Source: Deefgea tanakiae
GTDB lineage: Bacteria; Pseudomonadota; Gammaproteobacteria; Burkholderiales; Chitinibacteraceae
Direction of reading: 5' to 3'
Assembly: GCF_019665765.1 (NCBI RefSeq)
Contig: NZ_CP081150.1
Coordinates: 2,480,001-2,544,000 of the forward strand
DNA length: 64,000 nucleotides
This document shows, one piece after another, positions 11,230 to 21,623 of this stretch. The stretch's first letter is position 1. Each line of letters opens with the position of its first letter. The notes under the pieces were generated by a model. That model saw only the letters and a list, made by a program, of their open reading frames with translations. It was not told the origin of the DNA and searched no databases. A program made the position numbers and the translations under genes.

Positions 11230-14067
11230 CTAAACGGATGTTGCCACTTTACTCGCATCGAGCACATTTTGCTCGGTACGACGACGGGTTTGCATAATGA
11301 GCGGTGCCCAAGTTTCGCCCGGACGCTTTTTCCGCGTCGTTAGCGTTAATTCGGCCGGCCCATACACATTGGTATTGTGCGTCAGTGGTGTCGTAATCAA
11401 ATATTGTGCATTAGTGGCTTTCAGGAAAGCGCCGACGCGGTCAATATTGAAAATATCCAAATGCGCGAATGGCTCGTCGATAAACACAAAGCCGGATGGA
11501 TTGCTTTCATCCATCATCAAGCCAATCAGCAGAATGAGCGATTTCATCACCTGCTGGCCGCCCGATGCTTCGCCATCGTTCAAGCCCATCATGCCTTTTT
11601 GGTCGAAATTGAAACGTGCCGTCAGGCCAGCTTGCGCCAGTACCACATCGTCGTTTTCCAAGTGTGGCATATCGAGCTCAACATCGATCCCCGCCAACTC
11701 GCCCAAGCCGCGCACATTACGGCCATAGGCGCGCACTGTCGCACGTAATTTATTGATATACGCTGCGCGTGCTTCGTCGGTCAGTTGCGCAGTGCGGTCG
11801 ACCTCTTGACGATGGCCAACTGATTCGCCTTCCAGTGCCTTGTAGTCATTCACCAGTTTATCGCGGCGTTGGACGATGGTTTCGTCCTTTTCCCAATGCG
11901 CTTGGCTCAATTGCTCGGCTTGGCGCGCCATCATATGCCGTACTTCGGATACGCTGTTGTAGTCTTCTTTCAACTGGCGCAGCGTCGCTGGCACCAACCA
12001 TGCTGGCAATGCTTTTTCTTTCAAGACGCGAATCATGCCCAACTGACGACTAATTTCATTGCGTTGGCGCTGTAACTGCGCCTGCATTTCATCAATGGCA
12101 CGCTGCAATTGATCACGCTCGATTTCAATTTTTTGGGCGCCCAAACGCAAATCAGCACGACCTTCGCGTGACGATTCCAGCGCGGCTTGCGCTGCGGCCA
12201 ATTCGGCACCGAGGCGCTGTACCGCCGCCTGCTCTTCTGGATAACGCGCGGCGGCTGACGCCAATTCAGCTTGGCGACTCGCCAACTGCACCACGGCTTG
12301 CATGCCCATCAATTGTTGGGTAATCGCCGCGATGTCGCGCATTAGGCTACTGAGATCGGCTTCTTTATTCAGAATTTCTTCATTTAATGCTTTTAAGCGC
12401 AAAGCGATGTCCGACAAACGCGTATGTCGCGCAGCTTCACCAAAGGCATAATCACGGGTATCAACGCCGATAAATCGCGCACCACGGCGTTCACGCAGAT
12501 ACCCCTCCCGCGTAATCCAATCACCATTAATTCGAGCGCCCGCTTCAACTGATTTTACGCGTTGAATACCATTCAGCTGCCGTGTCAGCCACGCAGGCAC
12601 TGGCGCTTTAAAATCAAGAATTTCTAAAATCGAACCCAAAGTCGCACGCGGCGCGGGCTCACGCTCTGACACAATAAAGCTGCGATAACGCAAGCGCTCG
12701 CCCACTTCCCAAGCGCGCTGTTTATCAGCCTCGCGCTGCAACAAGATCAAATGCTTCGATGGCGCGAGCAATGCTTCAACGGCATCTTGCCAAGTATTGT
12801 CTTTCACTTCGCAAATTTCAGTCAGCAATTGATGCGGAATACCGGCCGCATCCAGCGCAGAGCGCATTTGTCGCACGAACTCAGGCGACGGTGCTTTACC
12901 CGCTTGCAAGGCAAATTGCGCCTCGGACAATTGCTGGCGTTCTTCTTTAGCATTTTTCAGCCAGAGCTTCAAATCGCCCTCTTGCTGCTTTAACTCACCC
13001 AAGCGGTCATTCAAGCCAACCGCATCGGCGCCATGCTCTCGCTCGGCGAGTTCACGCAGGCGCTCACCCTCTTTAATCAGTTTTTCCGTATCGCGCGCGG
13101 CATCGCGAACCGCTTGGAACGCCTGAAACTGCAAATCGTAATCGGCTTTACTGAGCTGCTCGCCATTCAAGGTTTGCTGCGCGGCAGTGCGCGCCACGGC
13201 GAGCTGCTTTTCCAGCTGCGCCAAATCGCCACGGCGATGCCACAAGCTGCGGCGATTTTGCTTAAATTGCGTTAGGTAATTGCGTAGATTGTCTTGCGCT
13301 TCGGCCACTTGCAGCGCCGGAATCACTTCCTGCTCCAAACGCACGGTATCGGTACTGAGCGAGCACCATTCCAAATAGCTACTCGCGCGCAGGCGGAAAC
13401 GCTCGACATCCAAACCAAGCTGCGACAGCTGCTGGTTCATCTTATCCAACTCACCCTCGGCCTCGCGCAAGCGCACTTTGGCTTCTTGGTAATGATCGAG
13501 CACTTCTTTGTCGCCAAACACCTGAAACACCAAATCCAATAGTGTTTTAGGGGAGTATTCGCATAGCTTGTCGGTATCACCCTGCTCTAAGGCCAATACC
13601 TCGGCAATCGCCGGTGTTAAACCTGCTTGTTCCAAGCGGCGACGGTAATCACCCACGCCGAGCCATTGCAGATTATTCTCGGTCGTACCATCAAGCTGCG
13701 CGTCGCCTTCGGCAATCGCGTACTGGCGCACCCAATCACCGCCCTGCTTTTTAATCCGACAAAACAGCGTCACCGTCTCACTAGCGAGCGGGAAAAACAA
13801 ATACGGAAAAAATCCACCACCGGTGCGTTTGGGATTGCTCACCACCGCACGCAACCACGCGATATTTTCTTTGTTATTACGAACATAACGTTTGTAGTCA
13901 CGGCGACCCGAGCATTTCAGCGCCAACATCGTGCGCAATGCATCGAGCAGCGTCGTCTTACCCGAACCATTTGGCCCCACCACTGTAACGATTTGCGCAT
14001 CGAGTGGCACTGAAATCCGTTGCCAGAAATCCCAGTGAACCATTTCCAAAGTTTTAATCTGGAACAT
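11230..14067 (-). CDS. mksB: MukB/MksB-like SMC condensin ATPase
   Basis: 945 residues, close to the length of Pseudomonas MksB. The head is split: Walker A GPNGSGKTT at residues 31-39; ABC signature region NDGEASGGQQ at about 830-839; Walker B FVFIDEP at about 860-866 followed by FAHLD. Between them are two long Gln/Glu/Arg/Leu-rich coiled-coil stretches (about 190-400 and 570-790) flanking a globular hinge-like segment (about 410-560). This is the SMC-like subunit of a bacterial condensin that loops DNA. It starts 14 bases inside the acetyltransferase gene, with AAGGAAG upstream. The same fold is used by JetC of Wadjet plasmid-defence systems, but no jetD gene is adjacent, so the chromosome-organising MksBEF type is more likely. 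Confidence 0.85.
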   Translation of the reverse strand: MFQIKTLEMVHWDFWQRISVPLDAQIVTVVGPNGSGKTTLLDALRTMLALKCSGRRDYKRYVRNNKENIAWLRAVVSNPKRTGGGFFPYLFFPLASETVTLFCRIKKQGGDWVRQYAIAEGDAQLDGTTENNLQWLGVGDYRRRLEQAGLTPAIAEVLALEQGDTDKLCEYSPKTLLDLVFQVFGDKEVLDHYQEAKVRLREAEGELDKMNQQLSQLGLDVERFRLRASSYLEWCSLSTDTVRLEQEVIPALQVAEAQDNLRNYLTQFKQNRRSLWHRRGDLAQLEKQLAVARTAAQQTLNGEQLSKADYDLQFQAFQAVRDAARDTEKLIKEGERLRELAEREHGADAVGLNDRLGELKQQEGDLKLWLKNAKEERQQLSEAQFALQAGKAPSPEFVRQMRSALDAAGIPHQLLTEICEVKDNTWQDAVEALLAPSKHLILLQREADKQRAWEVGERLRYRSFIVSEREPAPRATLGSILEILDFKAPVPAWLTRQLNGIQRVKSVEAGARINGDWITREGYLRERRGARFIGVDTRDYAFGEAARHTRLSDIALRLKALNEEILNKEADLSSLMRDIAAITQQLMGMQAVVQLASRQAELASAAARYPEEQAAVQRLGAELAAAQAALESSREGRADLRLGAQKIEIERDQLQRAIDEMQAQLQRQRNEISRQLGMIRVLKEKALPAWLVPATLRQLKEDYNSVSEVRHMMARQAEQLSQAHWEKDETIVQRRDKLVNDYKALEGESVGHRQEVDRTAQLTDEARAAYINKLRATVRAYGRNVRGLGELAGIDVELDMPHLENDDVVLAQAGLTARFNFDQKGMMGLNDGEASGGQQVMKSLILLIGLMMDESNPSGFVFIDEPFAHLDIFNIDRVGAFLKATNAQYLITTPLTHNTNVYGPAELTLTTRKKRPGETWAPLIMQTRRRTEQNVLDASKVATSV

Positions 14068-14590
14068 TTTGACTTCCTTGTAATGTTTGCTGCCATTCCG
14101 TTGCTAGCAAACCTAAAACCACTTGATCTTGCGGCACTCCGCCAATCAAAAAATGCTCACGCAAAAGGCCTTCCTGCTGAAAACCCAATGTTTTAGCGAG
14201 AGCAAGCGAAGCCACATTTTCAGCCGAAATCATCAAACCTAAGCGGCGATAACCCACGGCAAACAACTGTGCAATCCACATCTTCATTGCTTGAGTTGCC
14301 AATCCGCGCTGACGCCATTGCGGCAATAGTGCGTATGTCAATTCGGCGTATCGCATTTGCGTGGAACGCTGCCGAGCCCCAACCATGCCAATTGTATTGC
14401 CCTCTAACTCAAGCACATAAATGAGCTCTGCCGAATCATTGAGCGTTAATTCAACGGCAGATTCAGCAATTCGGCTCGACAACTCGGCGACGGACAATAG
14501 ATTTAACGGCATAAAACGCAAAGACTCTGCATCGATCCGCAGAGACATTAAAAAATCAACATCATCGCGTGTCGCTGGACGCAAAATCAT
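14054..14590 (-). CDS. GNAT family N-acetyltransferase (RimJ/RimL-like)
   Basis: 178 residues with the GNAT fold. It opens with LRPATRDDVDFLMSLR (strand 1/helix 1), has the strand AELTYALLPQWRQRGLATQA in which QWRQRGLA is motif A (Q/RxxGxA, acetyl-CoA pyrophosphate loop), and the RimJ-like ISAENVASLALAKTLGFQQEG (given as parts AENVASLALAK and LGFQQEG). It would acetylate an amine of a protein or small molecule using acetyl-CoA. Its start overlaps the mksE stop (ATGA) and its end overlaps the mksB start by 14 bases, so it is translated with the condensin. The substrate is unknown; acetylation of a condensin subunit is a possible but unproven link. Confidence 0.82.
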   Translation of the reverse strand: MILRPATRDDVDFLMSLRIDAESLRFMPLNLLSVAELSSRIAESAVELTLNDSAELIYVLELEGNTIGMVGARQRSTQMRYAELTYALLPQWRQRGLATQAMKMWIAQLFAVGYRRLGLMISAENVASLALAKTLGFQQEGLLREHFLIGGVPQDQVVLGLLATEWQQTLQGSQNVPD

Positions 14591-15249
14591 TCTTGCAACT
14601 CAGCTTCTGGCGCAAGTTTGGTATCGGTCAATTTCAAAATATCCGCCAGCGCACCATTGATAATGCGTGGCGCGAGTTTGGCGTAGTCGATCATCAGGTC
14701 GAGCAGTGGGCCTTCGTGAATCATCCGATTACGGCGTACCACGAAACCCAATTTTGAAAGTTGGCCCAAATTAGTCGCAAAGCGCATTTTACCGCCGAGC
14801 ACTTTGCCGAAATCGGCATACAGCGCGTCTTCCGAAATGCCTTGCGCGACGCCGTCACCGTGTTCAATCGGCTTTTCTGCGCCAAACATATCACTTTGAT
14901 CTTCATTGCCGACTTCAACGCGGGCAATTTGCCGTTCGCGTTTTGGCAAAATAATCAGCGCCCAAACAACGACCAGCAGCGCAATCCCGTCGCGCGGCAG
15001 ACCCATATTGTTGGATAACCAATTTTCACCTTCGCCAAACACCCATTCTTCCATTTGCGGCTGCAGTGCCACTGCGATGTGTTCGGCATAGGGATTTTCT
15101 AATAATTGCAGACCACAATCAGCAAGACGATGCTCAAGCGACTCGCGAAATGCTTCGTCAATCAAGGCGCGGCGCGCGAGTGGGTCTTTGCGTAACACAA
15201 AACGCTGCGCCAACAGGCGAGCGACTAAAATATTCAGGGCTTGATCCAT
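14587..15249 (-). CDS. mksE: MukE/MksE-like condensin subunit
   Basis: 220 residues, the usual size of MksE (a winged-helix kleisin-binding subunit, KITE type). There is no catalytic motif. Features visible are a helical N-terminus (ALNILVARLLAQRFVLRKDP) and a C-terminal winged-helix-like part (LGQLSKLGFVVRRNRMIHEGPLLDLMIDYA, given as LSKLGFVVRR and HEGPLLDLMIDY). The middle holds a hydrophobic strand GIALLVVVWALIILPKRERQ. Assignment rests mostly on position: it is coupled to mksF by a TAATG overlap and lies two genes before mksB. Structurally the same class includes JetB of Wadjet. A membrane anchoring role for the hydrophobic strand is unlikely but cannot be excluded. Confidence 0.78.
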   Translation of the reverse strand: MDQALNILVARLLAQRFVLRKDPLARRALIDEAFRESLEHRLADCGLQLLENPYAEHIAVALQPQMEEWVFGEGENWLSNNMGLPRDGIALLVVVWALIILPKRERQIARVEVGNEDQSDMFGAEKPIEHGDGVAQGISEDALYADFGKVLGGKMRFATNLGQLSKLGFVVRRNRMIHEGPLLDLMIDYAKLAPRIINGALADILKLTDTKLAPEAELQE

Positions 15250-16532
15250 TACTTATCAGCCTTATTCAAAACAGTAGACAACAGTCGCCCAGCGCTAATG
15301 CTGGCAACTTCGGGATGATTGGGCTCGTGCAATTCGCCAGTAATTTCAATGCTTAATGGCAGCTTCACAATATCGGCGACAATGCTTTTCTCTAGCGCGG
15401 CTTCGGCGTCGCCGAGCAGCGACAACAGCGAGAGTCGATACGCGGTTTCTTTGTAAGTGGGTGCCAGCACGGCCGTTGGCAAATCAGCACCTAGGCCATT
15501 GGCTGCCATTTGTTGCAATTCTTCATACAACGCTTCTGCCAACATCAGGCGTTCGGCCTCGATTTCCCCAACCTCTTGCGCCGCAGCACCTTGCGGCATT
15601 TCACTGACCACATTCACTGGGCGCTCGCGCTCCAGCACTTCAAACTCGGTAATATCGAGCAACACATCCGACACGACAAACGCCGGCTCTGGATGGAACA
15701 ACACTAGGTCGCGCCCCAAATCAGCGAGTTTTTCCTGCGTTTGCTGGCGCAACCAATCGGCGACATTGGTCGTCGATAAGCCCGACTGCCCTAAATGCAC
15801 GCGCTGCGACGCCAGCTCAGACAAGCGGCGATGAAAAACCGAAGTCAAACGCAGCATTCTGGCTTGTGCCAAGGCAATCGATTGCGCGATTTGATACACG
15901 CGCGGATCGGTTTCTTCGTCGGTCAGCACCGTGCGAATGACGTCGGTGCCTTTTTCGACCCACTGCCAGACTTTTTCCAGTTTTTCCCGCGCGGCGCGAA
16001 TTTGGAATTCAGATTGCGACTCGAGCGCGGCTTCAAAATCGGCGTATAGCTCATTCAAGCGCGCCAATAAATTAAGCAAAACTTCGTTCGACACTTGGCC
16101 GAGCGATTGCCCTGCGGCGACTTGCGAAGTGAGATAGCCAAGCTCGGCATCACCATCGGCAAACTGCACCACCGTACCAAGCGCCGCCAGCGCAACGCGG
16201 CCGGATTCAGACATCGCGTACAGTTGCTCGTCGCCATCCCAAATCAACAGACCGTTTTCGCGCAAGCGTTTGAGCACCGTGTCGAGCTTGATGGAATTCA
16301 AATAGGAAAAATGCGATTGCAAATCTTGCGGTGACCAGCGCGGCGCATCGGCGCGCGCGCCAATTTCACGCAAAATCAGCAGCCGAACGAGCACTTCATC
16401 GTCGCCACCGCGAAACAGCGTAATAAACGCATCCAGATAATGCCGCGCCCGCAACAAACTCGCCATTGAAGGCAAATCATCCGGCGCAAAGCCATTGGCA
16501 AAAAATTGGGAGAGATCGTTTTCGTCTTGCAT
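15249..16532 (-). CDS. mksF: MukF/MksF-like kleisin subunit
   Basis: 427 residues. The N-terminal region looks like a winged helix (LLRARHYLDAFITLFRGGDDEVLVRLLILREI, parts given as LRARHYLDAF and DEVLVRLLILREI) with LDTVLKRLRENGLLIWDGDE as a typical wing. The middle is a helical bundle and the C-terminus a second small domain, as in kleisins that bridge the SMC heads. It is the first gene of the set mksF-mksE-GNAT-mksB-methyltransferase; all junctions down to mksB overlap. The similarity is of the JetA/MksF/MukF group and was recognised from gene order, length and predicted folds rather than from a single signature motif. The Shine-Dalgarno is weak. A candidate promoter is at 16653-16680. Confidence 0.78.
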   Translation of the reverse strand: MQDENDLSQFFANGFAPDDLPSMASLLRARHYLDAFITLFRGGDDEVLVRLLILREIGARADAPRWSPQDLQSHFSYLNSIKLDTVLKRLRENGLLIWDGDEQLYAMSESGRVALAALGTVVQFADGDAELGYLTSQVAAGQSLGQVSNEVLLNLLARLNELYADFEAALESQSEFQIRAAREKLEKVWQWVEKGTDVIRTVLTDEETDPRVYQIAQSIALAQARMLRLTSVFHRRLSELASQRVHLGQSGLSTTNVADWLRQQTQEKLADLGRDLVLFHPEPAFVVSDVLLDITEFEVLERERPVNVVSEMPQGAAAQEVGEIEAERLMLAEALYEELQQMAANGLGADLPTAVLAPTYKETAYRLSLLSLLGDAEAALEKSIVADIVKLPLSIEITGELHEPNHPEVASISAGRLLSTVLNKADK

Positions 16533-16652
16533 GGGAATGACAAAATTCAGGGAGGAGCAAGGCTAAAGCTAAACGGCGGGAAAGACAATCCTTTTCGACT
16601 GATGGCGACAGCTAAAAACGGTTGGATTCGACGATTCGCGGCGGTATTAATG

Positions 16653-16680
16653 AAGATAAAAATAGCGGGCATAATCTCAA
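16653..16680 (-). promoter_or_regulatory. Candidate promoter of the mks operon
   Basis: On the minus strand TTGAGA (16680-16675), 16 bases, TATCTT (16658-16653), ending 120 bases before mksF. This is a partial match to sigma-70. The rest of the 470-base gap 16533-17002 shows no gene; a TATAAT-like word at 16765-16770 on the plus strand has no good -35. Confidence 0.35.
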
Positions 16681-17002
16681 ACCATAGAGACACCTCACAA
16701 AAACCACAAAAAAGCAGACGTATAGCCAGCAAGCATTATTAAACAATCACTAGATCAATATACTTATAATATTGCCATTGGTTATGGCGCTCTATCATGA
16801 TCACTGCTGATGACCACCGCTAGTTATCAAACTAAGCTGAATCGTTCAATTCCGTAGACTCTCAATGCGACAGCATGTGACTTATCTTTGAATGCTGCAA
16901 AAGCCTATCCAGTAACGACCGCTAAAACATCATTTGTATTAAATCTGCTTGCTAATCCACTACGCGAACATAGGCTAAGAAATTCATGAAATGGAGAAAA
17001 TC

Positions 17003-17551
17003 ATGTACTTACATCATCATTATCTATTGCTACCGATTACAGCGCTTGCGCTAAGCAGCTGCGCGACACAAGAACAGCACTCACCGATGGCGCATGCCAA
17101 GCTGCAAGCGGCAGAATCACAAACGGCCTCGGGAATGGTGATGTTTCATCAAATGGATGGCCACCTGATGGTTCACGCCAAAGTTACCGGCTTAACGCCT
17201 AATTCTGAACATGGTTTTCACATTCACGACAACGGTGATTGCAGTAAGGCTGACTTCACTAGCGCGGGAGGCCATTTTAATCCCAGCCAACAAGCCCATG
17301 GCATGCAAGAAGGCGAACATCATGTCGGTGATATGCCCAACCTAACTGCGGACAAGATGGGAAATGTGAACGCCAAGTTTATGTTACATACGGCCAGCCT
17401 GACTCCAGACGCACTCAATAATGTCATGGGGCGTGCAGTGATCATTCATGCCAATCCCGATGATTTCAAAAGCCAACCCGCAGGTAACTCGGGGCCGCGC
17501 ATAGCTTGCGGAGTGATCGTAGAAAAGAAGATGCACAGTGGCCCTCATTAA
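17003..17551 (+). CDS. sodC: Superoxide dismutase [Cu-Zn], lipoprotein
   Basis: 182 residues. The N-terminus has a signal peptide ending in a lipobox (ALALSSC), so the protein should be lipid-anchored on the periplasmic side. Copper and zinc ligands are in place: GFHIHDNGDCS (two copper His), GGHFNP (bridging His), HHVGDMPN (zinc His/Asp region) and GRAVIIHANPDDF (last copper His); the disulphide cysteines are in NGDCS and RIACGVI. A Met/His-rich tail (EKKMHSGPH) could help capture metal. The ATG at 17003 has GGAG six bases upstream; an earlier ATG at 16991 has none. It removes periplasmic superoxide. No neighbour is functionally linked. Confidence 0.93.
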   Translation: MYLHHHYLLLPITALALSSCATQEQHSPMAHAKLQAAESQTASGMVMFHQMDGHLMVHAKVTGLTPNSEHGFHIHDNGDCSKADFTSAGGHFNPSQQAHGMQEGEHHVGDMPNLTADKMGNVNAKFMLHTASLTPDALNNVMGRAVIIHANPDDFKSQPAGNSGPRIACGVIVEKKMHSGPH

Positions 17552-17879
17552 TTGAACTGAATTTCATTGCAACTTCTTAGCCGCAACGCTATGGGGTACT
17601 GAACAAAGCACTCGTGAATCGCTAGAGCACGCTCAGCTTATTCCAGCCGATGATGATTGCGGTTTGCTACTTGCCGACTATAGCAATACATCATCAAAAT
17701 CATTATTCTACTCCTGGAGGTACTGCTGGCCCCGTGGGCAAAGCCCATCGCAAAGAAAAACGTCCCGAGGTGATTATCCTAACCTCGAAGCCGACTTGGC
17801 CGATATACAGCAATAAAACCCTCACCCACTCAATCACAAAGGCATCTATAGTAATAAAAACCAAGAATAGGGTTTTGCC
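17552..17879 (+). other. Gap between sodC and the diguanylate cyclase gene; possible decayed coding remnant
   Basis: A 328-base stretch with no convincing gene. One frame is open from a stop near 17554 to a TAA near 17820 and reads protein-like (NFLAATLWGTEQSTRESLEH and later DYPNLEADLADIQQ) but has no start codon or ribosome site. A short overlapping frame from 17650 has a start but unlikely composition. It may be the relic of a gene or simply non-coding. Confidence 0.3.
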
Positions 17880-19181
17880 ATGAATTCCACTTCCAGCAAT
17901 ATTCTACGTTATGCACTGATTTTTCTGATTTTAGTGTCAATTGGGGTGCTGACGTGGCAGCACTTTGGCATGGAACGCAAACTGAGAATCGACGCTAATT
18001 CTGCACATCAATTTATCGCTGTTGATGACCGTACTCAGGGGGGCAAAAGCGTTGCTCATTTAAGTAAAGTCAACGACGCGATGGTGATGAAGTGCAAAAT
18101 TGCCAAGAGCGAATATCAATGGCCATACTGCCAAATCCGTATCCAGCTCACCAAAATGCCTTCTGGAATGGACCTTTCTCACTTTGACGATATCGATTTC
18201 AACTTAAGTCGAAGTGGGCCAGGACCAGAAAAAGTCCGAGTATATTTGAATAATTTTGAAGCCTACTCAAAGATCAACGACAGCAGCACATTAAAAGTCA
18301 ATGAGCTTTTACTTGATACGAAAGGGGCAGACATGGCATCGAGCCACATTCCCTTAAATCTATTTCGTGTGGCTTCATGGTGGGTTGAATATAAAAATAT
18401 TCCACTCATTGATACGGATATGCAAGTCGATAATGTCCCGATCATTGAAATATCAACACCAGGTTTTGCCCCCGAAGGTGAGCATGAAATAACATTCAAA
18501 TACATCGAGTTTCATGGCAAATGGCTGAGCCTAACCCAAGTATTACTAGGAATTGTGAGCGCATGGTTGACTTTCGGTGTTGCATGGCTTGGTTTTGAGA
18601 TATTCCAATACCGCCAGCGCCTAAGCCAAGAAAGATCACAGCGTAGCGAATTAGAAGTCATCAATCGTGTACTCGAGATACAAGCAGAGGTATTGAGTAA
18701 CCAAGCTCAAATCGACCCATTAACTGGAGCGCTCAATCGCGCCGGGCTTAACAATTTACTAAGCAAGAAATGGCCTGGAGAAATACCAAAGGACGCCCAA
18801 TTGAGTATTTTGTTTGCCGATCTCGATCACTTCAAACGAATTAACGACACCCACGGGCACGCAGTCGGCGATGAAGTTCTGCAACAATTTGCCCAATTGG
18901 TGAAAAGCAAAATTCGAAAAAGCGATGGTTTTGTTCGTTGGGGTGGTGAAGAATTTTTGGTCGCTTGCCCAGAAATGCCACATGATTTGGCCGTGAAACT
19001 CGCAGAAAACATCAGAGACAGCGCCGAAAAATCAAGCTGGCCACACTCAATTGCAGTTACATGCTCCTGCGGTGTAGCAACACGAAATCACGGAGAGGAT
19101 TTCAACGCATTGATTGAGCGCGCGGATATCGCGCTTTATCGTGCAAAAAAAGGCGGCCGAAACCGAGTGGAAATTGGGTAA
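17880..19181 (+). CDS. Membrane-bound diguanylate cyclase (GGDEF)
   Basis: 433 residues. A transmembrane helix at about residues 9-29 is followed by a periplasmic domain of about 190 residues (resembling a galactose-binding-like beta domain, identity uncertain), a second helix at about 217-240, a short coiled coil (RQRLSQERSQRSELEVINRV) and a GGDEF domain. The active site is GGEEF at 355-359 and the inhibitory site RxxD is present as RKSD at 346-349, five residues before it, so the enzyme should make c-di-GMP from GTP and be feedback inhibited. LFADLDHFKRINDTHGH carries the metal-binding Asp. It could supply the signal read by LapD in the locus at 43-46 kb, but nothing in the DNA links them directly. 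Confidence 0.92.
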   Translation: MNSTSSNILRYALIFLILVSIGVLTWQHFGMERKLRIDANSAHQFIAVDDRTQGGKSVAHLSKVNDAMVMKCKIAKSEYQWPYCQIRIQLTKMPSGMDLSHFDDIDFNLSRSGPGPEKVRVYLNNFEAYSKINDSSTLKVNELLLDTKGADMASSHIPLNLFRVASWWVEYKNIPLIDTDMQVDNVPIIEISTPGFAPEGEHEITFKYIEFHGKWLSLTQVLLGIVSAWLTFGVAWLGFEIFQYRQRLSQERSQRSELEVINRVLEIQAEVLSNQAQIDPLTGALNRAGLNNLLSKKWPGEIPKDAQLSILFADLDHFKRINDTHGHAVGDEVLQQFAQLVKSKIRKSDGFVRWGGEEFLVACPEMPHDLAVKLAENIRDSAEKSSWPHSIAVTCSCGVATRNHGEDFNALIERADIALYRAKKGGRNRVEIG

Positions 19182-19356
19182 AACTGAAGATCACGGCACG
19201 CTGAAAATCACTTTTATTTTTCCATCAAAACAAAATGAATGGGTATATAAACCCAAGCATTATTTAATAAAGACTTGAATCAAATACCCATTAAATCCGA
19301 TATTGAGGTCCCCCGCCAATCAAACGACATTTTACTTCTCACTTTTGAGGCTTTTC

Positions 19357-19773
19357 ATGCAAGTAGAACACCGAATCACAATCAATGCTTCCCCAGAAAC
19401 AGTCTTCCGAATCTACGAAAATGTCCAAAACTGGCACACGTGGGACCCTGACACAAAGCAGGCTTTTCTTGACAGCCCATTTCAAGTCGGCAGCCGCGGC
19501 AAAATCACGCCACCAAAGGGGATGACCGTACCCATGCTACTGACGCAAGTGGAGCCCAATAAGTGCTTCACCGTCGAATCAAAAATTCCCTTGTTTCGCA
19601 TGCTATTCGAACACGAACTAGTCCCAGTATCAGGTGCGACCGAGGTCGTCCACAGGGTTACATTTTCAGGCTTGCTGTCATTTTTACTGGGACCAATGCT
19701 GTCTAAGCAATTGAATTCGGGACTTCCGGTTACTCTGCGCAATTTGAAAGCACTGGCAGAAGCGTCAACCTAG
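19357..19773 (+). CDS. SRPBCC (START/Bet v1-like) family protein
   Basis: 138 residues with the helix-grip pattern of polyketide cyclase/dehydrase-like proteins: QVEHRITINASPETVFRIYE at the N-terminus, NVQNWHTWDP, then alternating strands and the long C-terminal helix LNSGLPVTLRNLKALAE. These proteins bind hydrophobic ligands in a central cavity; no ligand or reaction can be assigned. The ATG at 19357 has TGAGG six bases upstream and is preferred to a TTG at 19303. It is flanked by two copies of the word AAATACCC (19282 and 19859). Confidence 0.75.
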   Translation: MQVEHRITINASPETVFRIYENVQNWHTWDPDTKQAFLDSPFQVGSRGKITPPKGMTVPMLLTQVEPNKCFTVESKIPLFRMLFEHELVPVSGATEVVHRVTFSGLLSFLLGPMLSKQLNSGLPVTLRNLKALAEAST

Positions 19774-19878
19774 ATCAAAAATGAGTCAGCAATCATATAG
19801 AAGAAAGCCCAAATTAAACGTATATGGTTACAAGCATTGATAAATTTTGGCTAGGCTCAAATACCCATATAAAATCAA

Positions 19879-19914
19879 CAAAAAAATCCCCGCCAATTGA
19901 GCGGGGATTTTTTT
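19879..19914. terminator. Bidirectional terminator between the SRPBCC gene and obgE
   Basis: AAATCCCCGC, a 7-base loop and GCGGGGATTT, with an A-run before and a T-run after it, so it can end transcription on both strands. Confidence 0.85.
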
Positions 19915-19975
19915 GTATCGAATATTCACTACGAGGGCTTGCTGCAGGTCGCCCCGTTGCTTATCCGAGTGGCAT

Positions 19976-21145
<1,170 letters not shown>

Positions 21146-21271
21146 CTAGCGATCTCGGTGCAAAGCATGGGTATTGCTTTGCAGGCGAAGTGGCTTGTTG
21201 CATGGAACTAGATACCTATAAACCCATCCAACAAACCGCTTAGACTTAAAACCGCATCGTATTTATAAAAC

Positions 21272-21303
21272 AAAAAAAGCCCTATCGCATGGACAGGGCT
21301 TTC
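21272..21303 (-). terminator. Terminator after rpmA
   Basis: On the minus strand AAAGCCCT ... AGGGCTTTTTTT with an internal loop; it lies between rpmA and obgE. Confidence 0.8.
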
Positions 21304-21326
21304 AAACCTACCAAAGAAGCCGCAAA

Positions 21327-21608
21327 TTAAGCAGCAGCTTCTTCTTCGCCAACGTATGGCAATACAGTTACAGTGCGGCGTTTCAAAGCGCCCTTCACTG
21401 CGTACTGTACGTAACCATCGCACTTAGCGAACAAAGTATGATCTTTACCCATACCGACATTGTCACCAGCGTGGAATTCAGTACCACGTTGACGAACAAT
21501 GATTGAACCTGCAGGGATCAACTCGCCGCCGTATACTTTGATACCGAGGCGTTTTGATTCTGAATCACGACCGTTACGTGAACTACCACCAGCTTTCTTA
21601 TGTGCCAT
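21327..21608 (-). CDS. rpmA: 50S ribosomal protein L27
   Basis: 93 residues. It starts [20 protein letters not shown], the strongly conserved L27 N-terminus that reaches the peptidyl-transferase centre, and contains [20 protein letters not shown]. There is no extra N-terminal cleavage peptide. It lies 15 bases after rplU in the usual two-gene unit. Confidence 0.98.
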   Translation of the reverse strand: MAHKKAGGSSRNGRDSESKRLGIKVYGGELIPAGSIIVRQRGTEFHAGDNVGMGKDHTLFAKCDGYVQYAVKGALKRRTVTVLPYVGEEEAAA

Positions 21609-21623
21609 TATTTAGCTCCTTAA

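Noticed and set aside
14587-15249. MksE considered as a membrane protein because of the hydrophobic stretch VVVWALIILPK
   Set aside because: The stretch is short and ends in basic residues; KITE-type subunits have buried strands like this.
11297-16334. Numerous frames on the plus strand opposite the mks operon
   Set aside because: All antisense to well-supported genes with overlapping reading frames; no ribosome sites.
11230-16532. Wadjet (JetABCD) defence system
   Set aside because: JetA/B/C-like genes are present but no JetD topoisomerase-like gene; the neighbours are housekeeping, so MksBEF is the better call.
17650-17883. 77-codon frame with an ATG before the diguanylate cyclase gene
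   Set aside because: Unlikely composition, no ribosome site, and overlaps the next start.
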